Notes: a model not told the origin generated them from the sequence alone. DNA of 41,885 bases from Acidobacteriota bacterium (GCA_018268835.1 JAFDVU010000045.1:1-41885); one strand, 5' to 3'. Counted from the first letter of the stretch, positions 1-7,505 are shown. Program-made: numbers and translations.

Positions 1-2
1 GC

Positions 3-134
3 GGGGTGGTTTGCACGGACGCGTACAACGTGTACTTCGGGGGGAAGCTGGTGAAGTCGAAGGGCGTGGCGGTGGTGACGGACCGGCTGGGGAGCGTGCG
101 TGCGAATGGTGGGGCGGCAACTACGGTTCGGTGA
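3..134 (+). pseudogene. RHS-repeat protein fragment
   Basis: Reading from base 3 gives an open frame that enters from the left edge and stops at 132-134. It contains the stretch YNVYFGGKLV and then VVTDRLGSVRAN, which match the conserved core of RHS/YD-repeat proteins (large secreted or surface toxins and adhesins). After that core the expected YYPYGE-type continuation is missing and the frame ends within ten residues, so the 3' end of the parent gene is lost. The reading frame is clear from the motif. The call of a broken 3' remnant is an inference, because most of the gene lies outside the window. Bases 135-298 hold nothing I recognise apart from a tandem aggttgat octamer at 253-268. Confidence 0.55.
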
Positions 135-298
135 GGACGCTGGCGACGGCTGGGAACACGGGGATCGGGGTGGCGCACACGTTCGGGTACAACGGGTCTT
201 GGGCGGCGGGTGGACGGATGGCACGCTGGGGCCAGCGGGAACTACCGAAAACAGGTTGATAGGTTGATACGACGCGGCGCGATGGCGGGATGCACATA

Positions 299-314
299 GT
301 AACGTATGTGTTAC
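299..314. promoter_or_regulatory. Inverted repeat before toxin-antitoxin pair
   Basis: GTAAC and GTTAC form a 5-bp inverted repeat around a 6-base spacer, ending 10 bases before the GTG start of the HigB-like gene. Type II toxin-antitoxin operons are usually autoregulated by binding of the antitoxin to a palindrome in this place. The operator role is inferred from position only. Confidence 0.3.
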
Positions 315-324
315 CATTGAGACG

Positions 325-659
325 GTGAAGGAAATCGAGACGCGGGAATTCCTGGACACCTCCGGCCGGTCGCCGTTTGCGCGCTGGTTCGAGGGCTTGA
401 ATGCAGTTGCGGCGGCGCGGGTGACGATTGCGTTGACGCGGCTGGGCCGGGGGGACTTCTCGAATGTCGAAGGCGTGGGCGCCGGGGTGTGCGAGATCAA
501 GAACGACTTCGGACCGGGATACCGGGTCTACTTTGGCAAGGATGGCGAGCGGCTCGTGATTTGCTGGGTGGCAGTTCGAAAAAGCGGCAGAGCGCCGCAG
601 TTGCAGCCGCTCAGGCAGCATGGGCCGAGTACAAACGCCGCAAGGGCGGCAAGGAGTAA
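325..659 (+). pseudogene. HigB-like (RelE/ParE fold) toxin, frameshifted
   Basis: From a GTG start the frame encodes a toxin of the putative addiction module killer family (HigB-like, RelE/ParE fold). These are ribosome-associated mRNA interferases of about 100 residues. Visible family marks are FARWFEGLNAVAAARV, the VEGVGAGVCEIKNDFGPGYRVYF core and GERLVI. Directly after that the annotated frame runs into unrelated sequence, but the next frame continues with the family's usual end, LLGGSSKKRQ through to KRRKGGKE, stopping at 657-659. A single missing base near 560-563 explains this. The HigA-like antitoxin starts five bases downstream and is also frameshifted. Either the locus is decaying or the assembly has errors here. 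I favour decay because the neighbouring toxin-antitoxin genes are damaged too. Confidence 0.75.
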
Positions 660-663
660 GGCA

Positions 664-977
664 ATGGCGCTGACAAGGGCATTCCGGGAGACGGTTTATC
701 TGCGAGCGCAGCGGGACGGGGCGTTTCGCAAGGCGCGCTGACGGAGGCGGTGAACGCCTATCTTGGCGGCGATGAGGCGACAGGGAAAACGGTATTGCGA
801 GACGTGATCAACGCGACGGTGGGCTTCGAGCCGTTGGCCGCGGAACTGGGGAAGCCGGCCAAGAGCCTGCATCGCATGCTGGGCCCCAGCGGCAACCCGA
901 GCACGGCCAACTTCTTCGCCCTTCTCCAGGTGCTGCAGAAGAGAGCCGGCGTGAAGTTGACCGTGAAGGCGGCATAG
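664..977 (+). pseudogene. HigA-like antitoxin, frameshifted
   Basis: The ATG at 664 begins a frame reading MALTRAFRETVYLRAQRD and on to FRKA, where it ends at a TGA at 739-741. Shifting by one base restores LTEAVNAYLGGDEATGKTVL and the helix-turn-helix segment FEPLAAELGKPAKSLHRML, with the typical end FFALLQVLQKRAGVKLTV. This is the antidote partner of the HigB-like killer family: a small DNA-binding protein that neutralises the toxin and represses the operon. One deleted base near 736-740 accounts for the break. The toxin-first gene order and short spacing fit the family. As it stands the intact helix-turn-helix could only be made from an internal start such as GTG 750. Confidence 0.72.
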
Positions 978-979
978 GA

Positions 980-1180
980 TCAGCTCGCGCCCGTCTGGCG
1001 GGGGTGCTGGGCCAGGTAGGCGGTGTAGAGTTGCGGGTTTTCCATCAGCGCCTGGACGTAGGCCTGCGCGAATGGGATGTGGCGGGCGGCGGCGAGTTGC
1101 TTGGCCATGGCGTTCAACTGCTGCTCGGCGTTACCGCTGGTGGGCGCGGGCCGGGCACCGGTGGGCCGCAGGGACTGCAT
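980..1180 (-). pseudogene. 3' remnant of an unrecognised protein
   Basis: A 66-codon frame on the minus strand ends in a helix-rich, alanine- and glutamine-rich tail (AEQQLNAMAKQLAAARHIPF, then ENPQLYTAYLAQH). The same frame stays open upstream of the ATG, through a proline-rich stretch, into the damaged RelE/ParE toxin. This suggests that the 5' part of the gene was replaced when the two sequences were joined. The tail resembles the C-terminal ends of some Mu-like phage protease/scaffold proteins, but the match is too short to rely on. It could also be a small free-standing gene. Confidence 0.35.
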
Positions 1181-1226
1181 GCCGGGCGGGGTCGGGTCGA
1201 GGTGGGGGTTCGGCGTCCTGCTCGAA

Positions 1227-1409
1227 TCACACGCGGTAGTCGCCGACGCGTAGCCCGTACTCCGACGGATCGATGCCCTGCAACCGCTTCACGTCTCCGG
1301 CGCCGTTCCCGGCAAAGCGCTCGATGGCGCGTTTCACACGGCGTGCGATCCCCTTGTCGAGCGCCGCCATGTCGTCCAGCGCGGGCCCGGCCCACTGGAC
1401 TTGCTTCAC
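1227..1409 (-). pseudogene. RelE/ParE-type toxin, truncated
   Basis: Starting at GTG 1409, which overlaps the antitoxin stop by four bases (GTGA), the frame encodes VKQVQWAGPALDDMAALDKG, then RRVKRAIERFA, GDVKRLQG and YGLRVGDYRV. These are the successive conserved blocks of RelE/ParE toxins. The protein ends after YRV, where family members continue with an arginine and FE. Here the codon is TGA followed by codons for FEQDAE, so a CGA-to-TGA change is the simplest explanation. Beyond FEQDAE the rest of the family's C-terminus is absent and unrelated sequence begins. The last strand and the catalytic C-terminal residues are therefore missing, and the product is probably inactive. Confidence 0.7.
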
Positions 1410-1654
1410 TCCAACCCCAGCCGGCGCATCGCCCCATCGTGAGGAATGCCTTGGCCGCGGTTGCGCTGCAGCCATTCGCGGGCTTCGGCTGTCGCGCGTT
1501 GTTCCTCTTCCGTTTCCTCTTCATCGTCGAGTGGCGCGTTGCGCAGCGCCGCAGCCACCGGATCGACAATCGTTTCCAGCAGGCCGATCAGCGCGGAAAG
1601 TTGCGGATCGGGAAGCCGGTCGATCAACTCGTGGGCGTGTTCGCGTTCGCTCAT
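1406..1654 (-). CDS. Antitoxin of RelE/ParE module
   Basis: This 82-residue acidic protein begins MSEREHAHELIDRLPDPQLS. That is the N-terminal pattern of small antitoxins paired with RelE/ParE toxins, in which a short helical N-terminus is followed by an extended toxin-binding arm (AEAREWLQRNRGQGIPHDGA). It appears intact. The start overlaps the stop of the upstream XRE regulator (ATGA), and its own stop overlaps the toxin start (GTGA), so the three genes form one translationally coupled unit. With toxin and regulator both interrupted it is the only complete gene of the module. It may now act as an orphan antitoxin or have no role. Confidence 0.65.
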   Translation of the reverse strand: MSEREHAHELIDRLPDPQLSALIGLLETIVDPVAAALRNAPLDDEEETEEEQRATAEAREWLQRNRGQGIPHDGAMRRLGLE

Positions 1655-2052
1655 CGGGCATTCTCCTTGGAGGCCGCGCCGGTGGACCAGCGGCGCGCTT
1701 CATGGGTCAAAAGCAGTCCCTCCAGCACGGAACGGAATACTTTCTTCTCCTCCTCGTCGAAACGCGCGATGGCTTCGAACTGTAAACGAAGTTCCTCATC
1801 CGGTCCGCGGCCGCTCTTACCGAAGAGCAGTTCGTCGGCGCTGACGCGCAGCGCCTACGACAGCCTGCGGATCACCTCCAAGGTGGGCTGCGAGGTTCCG
1901 GCCTCATAGCGTTTCATCTGCGTGATCCCCAACTCGACCAACTCCGCGAGCGCCTGCCGGGTGAGGCTCCGCTCTTTTCGTAGAGCAGGTTCGTCGTTGC
2001 GCTGCCGTGGCACGTATCCAGGATAAAGAGGGGGATGGAGGAGGTTGACCAT
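1651..2052 (-). pseudogene. XRE-family regulator with in-frame stop
   Basis: The first part, from the ATG at 2052, has an XRE helix-turn-helix (RSLTRQALAELVELGITQMK, then RYEAGTSQPTLEVIRRLS). A TAG follows RLS. The same frame then continues as ALRVSADELLFGKSGRGPDE, then LQFEAIARFDEEEKKVFRSV and on to a TGA at 1651-1653, exactly as full-length homologues do. A lysine codon turned to TAG would explain it. The stop overlaps the next ATG by ATGA, so the full-length frame clearly was the ancestral gene. A 65-residue product keeping the DNA-binding half could still be made. An AGGGTG ribosome site lies just before the start. Confidence 0.75.
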
Positions 2053-2100
2053 ATCACCCTTTTATGAGGCTACCAAAGTGCTACATAAGAACCTTGACGG
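2053..2100 (-). promoter_or_regulatory. Upstream region of the XRE-toxin module
   Basis: Two GCTAC pentamers (2069-2073 and 2080-2084, plus-strand spelling) lie 11 bases apart, one helical turn, directly upstream of the XRE start. Such spacing suits an operator bound by the encoded repressor, but no footprint-level signal can be read from sequence alone. The remaining bases to 2234 contain only very short open frames that I cannot assign. Confidence 0.25.
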
Positions 2101-2234
2101 GGCCCCGCTGACGAGCCCTGAAAAGGCCTCAAGGGGAGACCGATGGCCCGCATTCCCGATGGAGCACGGTAGTGGTTCCTGAACGAATCGCTGTGCGGAT
2201 GCCCGGAACCTGGCTGAAGGTGAACGGAAAGGCG

Positions 2235-2678
2235 CTAGCGAACTCTGCTCGCTCTTGCCGGCCGGGAGTCCGGCGCTGCTCCGAACGCGCCGCGCTGCCA
2301 GTCGATTTTCGGCGGGGCTGACAGAACCACGCTCACGATGTCGAAGCGCGCTTCATCCAGCCGCGCGTCCACTCGCCGCGCGTAGTCGCCCGCGGCGTGG
2401 AGCAGGCGAGTGCGCTTCTCGGCATTCACCGCGTCTCCGGGCGCGCCGAAGTCTTCGCTCGCGCGGGTCTTCACTTCGACGAAAACCAGCCGGCCGCGAT
2501 CGCGCACCACGAGATCGATTTCGCCGCCGCCCGCCCGCGGACGGTAGTTGCGCGCCACCACCGTGCAGCCGCGCCGGCGCAGGTAGCGGTGAGCCATGTC
2601 CTCGCCGATGCGACCGTGATCGGCGGGGTAGCGCAGGCGGCGCAGACGGTCCGCCGCGCGCCACAACAGGCCGGTCAC
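2235..2678 (-). CDS. yraN: YraN family (UPF0102) endonuclease-like protein
   Basis: This 147-residue protein carries the UPF0102 signature of a PD-(D/E)XK nuclease fold: GRIGEDMAHRYLRRRG, GGGEIDLVVRD and VFVEVKTRASEDFG. The E, D and ExK positions would form the metal site. The biological role of the family is not firmly established; a link to DNA processing or Holliday junctions has been proposed from the fold. The start at 2678 overlaps the stop of the upstream methyltransferase by four bases, so the two are probably cotranscribed. Length and motif order are normal. The C-terminus is a short basic tail. Confidence 0.87.
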   Translation of the reverse strand: MTGLLWRAADRLRRLRYPADHGRIGEDMAHRYLRRRGCTVVARNYRPRAGGGEIDLVVRDRGRLVFVEVKTRASEDFGAPGDAVNAEKRTRLLHAAGDYARRVDARLDEARFDIVSVVLSAPPKIDWQRGAFGAAPDSRPARASRVR

Positions 2679-3229
2679 TTCAAGACCTCGAACTCGAACT
2701 CCATGACTTTGCCGCGCACCACGTAACAGAGATAGTGCTCCCAGAAGCGCCGGTATCGCGGAAAAGTGTTGACCAGAAATTCGAAGCCGAGCCAGCGCCA
2801 GAAGGCCAGCAGCTTCACCCGCACGGAGAGCTCGCGGAAACGGGCGCCCGAGTAGTAGCCGAAGCCGCCGTGGTCCTCGCCGAAGTAACGGAAGCTGAAG
2901 CTGTTCAGGTGATGCCGGTGAGTAGGGTCGCAGAAGGAGCTGAAATCGGTGTAATGCGGGGTCTCGATGCGCACCGTGCCTCCGTTGCGCACCAGCCGGT
3001 GGAACTCCTCCATGCTGCGGATCACGTCGTCCACGTGCTCGATGACGTGGATCGCGGTCACGCGGTCGAAGGAGCCGTCGGCGAAGGGGTACGGGAAGCG
3101 GTCGAGATCGGCGAGCACATCGGCGCGGCTGGCGGGATTCCGGTCGAGCCCGATACTGCCGGGCTGTTTGTGGATCCCGCAGCCGACGTCGAGGATTCTC
3201 AGGCGGGGCGCCCCGCTTGCGTCAGGCAC
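2675..3229 (-). CDS. Class I SAM-dependent methyltransferase
   Basis: A 184-residue Rossmann-fold methyltransferase. Motif I is ILDVGCGIHKQPGSIGLD, with the acidic end of strand beta-2 in GLDRNP. Motif IV lies in FDRVTAIHVIEHVDD, typical of the Methyltransf_11 group, and NGGTVRIETPH follows as motif VI. The second half is rich in aromatic residues (HHLNSFSFRYFGEDHGGFGYY), suggesting a lipid, quinone or sugar acceptor, but the substrate cannot be read from sequence. The start overlaps the end of the aminotransferase gene by 31 bases and the stop overlaps yraN, so the three form one transcription unit. Confidence 0.85.
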   Translation of the reverse strand: MPDASGAPRLRILDVGCGIHKQPGSIGLDRNPASRADVLADLDRFPYPFADGSFDRVTAIHVIEHVDDVIRSMEEFHRLVRNGGTVRIETPHYTDFSSFCDPTHRHHLNSFSFRYFGEDHGGFGYYSGARFRELSVRVKLLAFWRWLGFEFLVNTFPRYRRFWEHYLCYVVRGKVMEFEFEVLK

Positions 3230-4557
3230 GCTTCCAGGGTATCAAGTGCGAAATCACACTGGTCGCGCGTGATGATGAGCGGCGGGCACAGGCGTAGCGT
3301 GTTGTCGCCGGCGCCGAGGATGAGCATGCCGCGCTCGAAGGCGAGTTGGACCACGCGGTCGCGCAACTCGGGCGCCTTCTCACGGCTTTCCCGATCGCGC
3401 ACCAGTTCGAGGCCGATCATGAGCCCGAGGCCGCGCACGTCGCCCACAATGGGGAAACGCGCCGGCCACGTGTCCATGCGGGCGCGCATCCGGGCGCCCA
3501 TGCGCGCGGCGTTGTCCACCAGGCCCTGTTCCAGCAGCCGGATGGTGACCAGCGCGGCCTCGCACGCCACCGGGTTGCCCCCGAAGGTGGAGGCGTGCGC
3601 GCCCGGGGGCCAGGTCATCAGGTCCGCGCGCGCCACGGTGGCCCCGAGCGGCAGGCCGCTGGCGATCCCCTTGGCCACGGTGAAGATGTCGGGCACCAGA
3701 TCGAAGTGGTCGGCGGCCCACATCCTGCCGGTACGGCCCATGCCGCTCTGCACCTCGTCGGCCACCAGCAGGATGCCGTTCTCGCGGCAGACGCGGGTCA
3801 ACTCATCGAAGAACTTCCGCGGCGGCACGATGTAGCCGCCTTCGCCCTGCACCGGTTCCACCACGATCGCCGCGGTTTCCTCGGCGGGTACGATGGTCTT
3901 CAGCAACGTCTTTTCGATGTGCTGCACGCACTCGGTGGCGCACGTGTCGGGCTTCTGCCCGTACGGGCAGCGGTAGCAGTACGGGTAGGGCGCGTGGATC
4001 ACGCCCGGGACCAGCGGGCCGAATCCGGCGCGCTGTACCGCCTTGCGGGCGGTGAGCGAGAGCGCGCCCATGGTGCGCCCGTGGAAGCTGCCCAGGAAGG
4101 CGATGATCTTCTCGCGCCCGGTGGACCAGCGGGCGAGCTTGATGGCTCCCTCCACCGCCTCCGCCCCGGAGTTGCCGAAGGAGACGCGGCGCGCCTCCGT
4201 GCCCGGCGCGATCCGGCTCAGCGCTTCGGCCAGAGCGGGCAGCGCTTCGTAGTAGAAATCGGTGCCCGACATGTGGATCAGGCGACCGGCCTGCTCCTGG
4301 ATGGCGCGCACCACTTCGGGATGGCAGTGGCCCGTGGAGACCACCGCGATCCCGGCGTTGAAATCCAGGAAGCGGTTCCCATCCACATCTTCGACCATCG
4401 CCCCTTCGCCCTTCGACGCCACCAGCGGATAGCTGCGCGTGTAGGAAGGCGACACGGTTCGCGCATCGCGCTCCATTACGGCGCGCGCACGGGGACCGGG
4501 CAGGGGACCGTTCAAAACCGGAAGGTCCCTGCGGACTTGTTCCAGAGTCGTACCCAT
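3199..4557 (-). CDS. Class-III PLP aminotransferase (acetylornithine/GABA type)
   Basis: A 452-residue fold-type I PLP enzyme of the acetylornithine/4-aminobutyrate aminotransferase family. GNSGAEAVEGAIKLAR binds the phosphate, D257 in LLVADEVQSGMGRTG pairs with the pyridine nitrogen, and K286 in FTVAKGIASGLPLG is the Schiff-base lysine. Between residues 184 and 200 there is a four-cysteine insertion (C184, C187, C196, C200), a feature I associate with a subgroup that includes archaeal omega-aminotransferases and amino-acid racemases. Substrate is therefore open: GABA, ornithine or broad amino-acid racemisation. It is preceded by a good ribosome site (AGAGGAG) and overlaps the downstream methyltransferase. 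Confidence 0.88.
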   Translation of the reverse strand: MGTTLEQVRRDLPVLNGPLPGPRARAVMERDARTVSPSYTRSYPLVASKGEGAMVEDVDGNRFLDFNAGIAVVSTGHCHPEVVRAIQEQAGRLIHMSGTDFYYEALPALAEALSRIAPGTEARRVSFGNSGAEAVEGAIKLARWSTGREKIIAFLGSFHGRTMGALSLTARKAVQRAGFGPLVPGVIHAPYPYCYRCPYGQKPDTCATECVQHIEKTLLKTIVPAEETAAIVVEPVQGEGGYIVPPRKFFDELTRVCRENGILLVADEVQSGMGRTGRMWAADHFDLVPDIFTVAKGIASGLPLGATVARADLMTWPPGAHASTFGGNPVACEAALVTIRLLEQGLVDNAARMGARMRARMDTWPARFPIVGDVRGLGLMIGLELVRDRESREKAPELRDRVVQLAFERGMLILGAGDNTLRLCPPLIITRDQCDFALDTLEACLTQAGRPA

Positions 4558-4824
4558 GGCTTAACTCCTCTTATTCAGTTGTCGGGTGAAGGACCAGCGC
4601 GTCTCACGGCGCGCGCCGCAGGGGTGCGGCAAGGAGTTAATCGGAACCGAAGAGGCCGGGACGCGAGATGGAGGGCGTGGTCTCCATACCTCCATCTTAC
4701 ACCCGTTGCCGGATAGTACCCGCGTATGTAGTTCTTACATGGTACGGGACGGTACGGACAGATCCCAAAGCAGTTACACGCTGGCAAGCTCCGTGCAAGG
4801 TGATCCTAGGAGGATCGATTCGAC
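4558..4824. promoter_or_regulatory. Divergent intergenic region
   Basis: These 267 bases separate the minus-strand aminotransferase from the plus-strand lipoprotein, so both promoters must lie here. I can see the two ribosome binding sites (AGAGGAG before 4557 in reverse, and AGGAGG at about 4808 before ATG 4825) and an imperfect direct repeat of ggtacggga/cggtacgga at about 4741-4760. No convincing gene, and no -35/-10 pair that I would commit to. Confidence 0.4.
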
Positions 4825-5538
4825 ATGAAGAAATGGTTCTATCTGGCGCCGATCGTTCTGCTGGCGGCCTGTTCGCGAAGTGCGACCAACCCGTCGGTGG
4901 CGCAGACCGCGGGTCCGGCGGGAAATCCGGAACCGGTGGCCGCGGCACCGGCGCCCGATGGGTCGAGTCCATCCCAAACCCAACCGCTCCCCTCGAACGG
5001 GCCGGGGCCCGACGCGGCTGCACCCGCACCGGCACCGCTGGTGATCCCGCAAGGGACCGTGGTGCGGGTGCGGCTGGATCAGGCGGTGGACACGCGGCGA
5101 AATCGCGCGGGTGACGCCGTGACCGCGACCCTGTACGAGCCGATCTCGATCGACGGGCAGATGGTGGTGCCGGCGGGCACGCGCTTCGCCGGACACGTCA
5201 CGGTGGCCGATTCTTCGGGGCGGCTGAAGGGCCGCGCCTACATCGGGGTAGCGCTCGATTCCTTCGAACTCCAGGGGCGGCGCTACCGGGTGAGCACCAC
5301 CAACGTGGAGCGGGCCAGCAATTCCCATAAGAAGCGCAACGGGATCCTGATCGGCGGAGGCGCGGGTCTGGGTACGTTGCTGGGCGCCATCGCCGGCGGA
5401 CCCAAGGGCGCGCTGATCGGCGCCGGAGCGGGCGCGGCCGCCGGCACAGCGGGCGCCGCGGCGACCGGGAAATTGCAGGTCGGCATCCCGGCGGAAACCA
5501 TCCTGCGCTTCACCCTGCGCAATCCGGTGCAAGTGTAG
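4825..5538 (+). CDS. Lipoprotein with C-terminal glycine zipper
   Basis: The 237-residue product starts MKKWFYLAPIVLLAACS, a lipoprotein signal with lipobox LAAC, so Cys16 would be lipidated by the Lgt encoded 2 kb downstream. A proline/alanine-rich linker (about 20-70) leads to a beta-rich domain with IPQGTVVRVRLDQAVDTRRN and VVPAGTRFAGHVT. This type is seen in envelope proteins with a TrbI/SAF-like beta domain. Residues about 172-213 form a glycine zipper (GILIGGGAGLGTLLGAIAGG, then ALIGAGAGAAAGTAG) that could pack in a membrane. Function unknown; an outer-membrane structural or stress role is a guess. The start is supported by AGGAGG about 11 bases upstream. Confidence 0.75.
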   Translation: MKKWFYLAPIVLLAACSRSATNPSVAQTAGPAGNPEPVAAAPAPDGSSPSQTQPLPSNGPGPDAAAPAPAPLVIPQGTVVRVRLDQAVDTRRNRAGDAVTATLYEPISIDGQMVVPAGTRFAGHVTVADSSGRLKGRAYIGVALDSFELQGRRYRVSTTNVERASNSHKKRNGILIGGGAGLGTLLGAIAGGPKGALIGAGAGAAAGTAGAAATGKLQVGIPAETILRFTLRNPVQV

Positions 5539-5579
5539 CCGGCGACAGTGTAGCCGGCAACCAGGCGATCGGCATCGCC
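5533..5579. repeat. 15-bp tandem repeat and short hairpin after the lipoprotein gene
   Basis: The 15-mer beginning gtgtagccggc occurs twice in tandem (5533-5547 and 5548-5562), the first copy containing the lipoprotein stop codon. Directly after it GGCGAT and ATCGCC (5564-5569, 5574-5579) form a perfect 6-bp stem with a 4-base loop. No T-run follows, so a classic intrinsic terminator is not shown. The hairpin may still protect the 3' end or slow polymerase before the next gene. Confidence 0.35.
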
Positions 5580-5678
5580 AGTTACTGTTAACCAGTACTA
5601 ACCACCCCTAACCCGTACCCGGCACTTGGGCGCTCTAGTACGCTCATGATTCATACTGGGTTTCACAAGGTATTTCCT

Positions 5679-7505
5679 ATGGCCAGTCTGCAAGTTGCGG
5701 GGCGGGTACAGCCGGTGGATGAAGCGGTCGAAACGCCGCTGGTTTCGGCGCCGCGTGAACCGCAGTCTCTCGAGGAAGCCGGCCTCGCCGAATCCACCGT
5801 TGAGACCCTGATCCTGAAGATCCTGTACGCCCGGGGCGACCTGTACGGCCGCGATCTTTCGATCGCCATCGGGCTCCGCTTCAGCGTTATCCAGGACGTG
5901 GTCGAACTGCTCAAGCTCCGGCACCATGTGCAGATCAAGAGGTCGCTGGGCGTCGGTAACGTAGGCGCGGTCCTGGCCCTGACGGAGACCGGACGGGAGC
6001 GGGCGCGCGAGGCCCTGGAAGGCAACCGCTACTCCGGACCCGCGCCGGTGCCGCTGGAACAGTACGTCGAAGTGGTCCGGCAGCAGTGCCCCAAAAAGGG
6101 ATGGCTCACCCGCGAAGGCCTGAACCGGGCATTGCGCGGGATGGTGATCACCGAACAACTGCTTTCGCAGATCGGCCCGGCGGTGAGTTCGGCGAAATCC
6201 CTGCTCCTCTACGGAAAACCGGGCGACGGCAAGACGTTCCTCATCGAATCACTGAACAACCTGGACGCCGCACCGATTTACGTGCCGCACGCGATCGAGT
6301 GCCAGGGCAACATCGTTCAGGTCTACGACCCGGTCTATCATCACCGCCTCGACCCGGAAGAGCCCGAGGAGAGCGTGCTCGAGGCGGTCGGCGGCGAGGC
6401 CAAACACGACGCACGCTGGGTCAAGTGCCGGCGGCCCTTCATCGTCAGCGGAGGCGAACTCACGCTGGACATGCTCGACTTGCGCTTCAACGATATCTCG
6501 AAGGTTTACGAAGCGCCCTTCCAGTTGAAGGCCAACAACGGCATCTATCTCATCGACGACTTTGGACGGCAGCGAGCCACCCCCGCCGAAGTGCTGAACC
6601 GCTGGATCGTGCCGATGGAGCGCCGGGTGGATTACCTGAGCTTCATCACCGGCGGGAAAATGACGGTTCCCTTCGAGGCTTTCCTCGTTTTCTCGACCAA
6701 CCTCAATCCGGCCGATCTGGGCGATGAGGCGTTCCTGCGCCGCATTCAGTACAAGATGCTGCTGCGCGGGCCGTCCAAAGCCGAGTTCGTCACCATCTTC
6801 GAGAAGTTCTGCTCGGCAAACCACATACCGTGCCGCCGTGAGGTGATCGAACGCTTCATCGAAAGACACTACAACCGCGGCGGCAAGGCGTTCCGGCGCT
6901 GCCATCCGCGCGACGTGCTCTCCCACGCGCTCAACCTGATCCACTTCGAGAAGTTGCAGCCGGAGATCACGGGCGAGCTGCTCGACCGTGCTTTTGAAAG
7001 CTGCTTCCTGCAGGAGGAGGACGAGGCCCCGGTCGTGGAGAGCGCGATCATCCGCTCTCCCCTCACCCCCTGCATCGATTACTGGAAACAGCGCACCGCC
7101 GGCATTCCGACGCGCTTCGGACGGATGGCCTACCTGGCGTCCTTCCGCGACCGCGAGTCGGGCGGCTACCGCGATATCGCCTCGGAGTGCGACTACACTC
7201 CCGAAGAGACCACGCACACGCTCACCGCTCTACACACGACTACGTTCCGTGAGTGGTTGGCGATGTCTGTGGAGCACCAGAGTCAAGACCTGGGCGGCTA
7301 TCTCGCCACGCCCGAGGGGCGCGCTGCTTTCCTGAGCTTCAACCACCGCGAACTCACCGGAATTTTGGCTCCTCCGGGAACGCGCGATGAAGAACGCGAC
7401 CTCTTCCGCCGCGACATGGCCAGCGTCATGATGGTACTGTCGCAAACCCCCAGGGAGCAGCCCGCGCCGGCGATGGAACCGGTGCTGATGGAACGGACGG
7501 CCTGA
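5679..7505 (+). CDS. AAA+ ATPase with N-terminal winged-helix region
   Basis: The frame is open from ATG 5646, but the ATG at 5679 has an aagg sequence about 9 bases before it and yields MASLQVAGRV, so I prefer it. Numbering here is from 5646. Residues about 45-125 look like a winged helix (LILKILYARGDLYGRDLSIA, VLALTETGRERAREAL). An AAA-type ATPase core follows: Walker A GKPGDGKT at 190-197, Walker B YLIDDFG at 301-307, and a sensor-1-like STNLNP at about 350. A last helical domain contains FRRCHPRDVLSHALN. The protein is soluble with no signal peptide. I recall similar uncharacterised ATPases in Acidobacteria, but no function is established. The neighbours on both sides face other ways or are unrelated. 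Confidence 0.8.
   Translation: MASLQVAGRVQPVDEAVETPLVSAPREPQSLEEAGLAESTVETLILKILYARGDLYGRDLSIAIGLRFSVIQDVVELLKLRHHVQIKRSLGVGNVGAVLALTETGRERAREALEGNRYSGPAPVPLEQYVEVVRQQCPKKGWLTREGLNRALRGMVITEQLLSQIGPAVSSAKSLLLYGKPGDGKTFLIESLNNLDAAPIYVPHAIECQGNIVQVYDPVYHHRLDPEEPEESVLEAVGGEAKHDARWVKCRRPFIVSGGELTLDMLDLRFNDISKVYEAPFQLKANNGIYLIDDFGRQRATPAEVLNRWIVPMERRVDYLSFITGGKMTVPFEAFLVFSTNLNPADLGDEAFLRRIQYKMLLRGPSKAEFVTIFEKFCSANHIPCRREVIERFIERHYNRGGKAFRRCHPRDVLSHALNLIHFEKLQPEITGELLDRAFESCFLQEEDEAPVVESAIIRSPLTPCIDYWKQRTAGIPTRFGRMAYLASFRDRESGGYRDIASECDYTPEETTHTLTALHTTTFREWLAMSVEHQSQDLGGYLATPEGRAAFLSFNHRELTGILAPPGTRDEERDLFRRDMASVMMVLSQTPREQPAPAMEPVLMERTA

Noticed and set aside
2101..2234. Short frames after the ATG at 2143
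   Set aside because: Stop codons appear after nine codons. Reading through gives a few protein-like residues, but not enough to call a gene or remnant.
2397..4716. Long plus-strand open frames opposite the aminotransferase and methyltransferase (for example 2255-3835 and 3346-4716)
   Set aside because: They are antisense shadows produced by GC-rich codon use. The minus-strand proteins carry complete catalytic motifs and the shadows show none.
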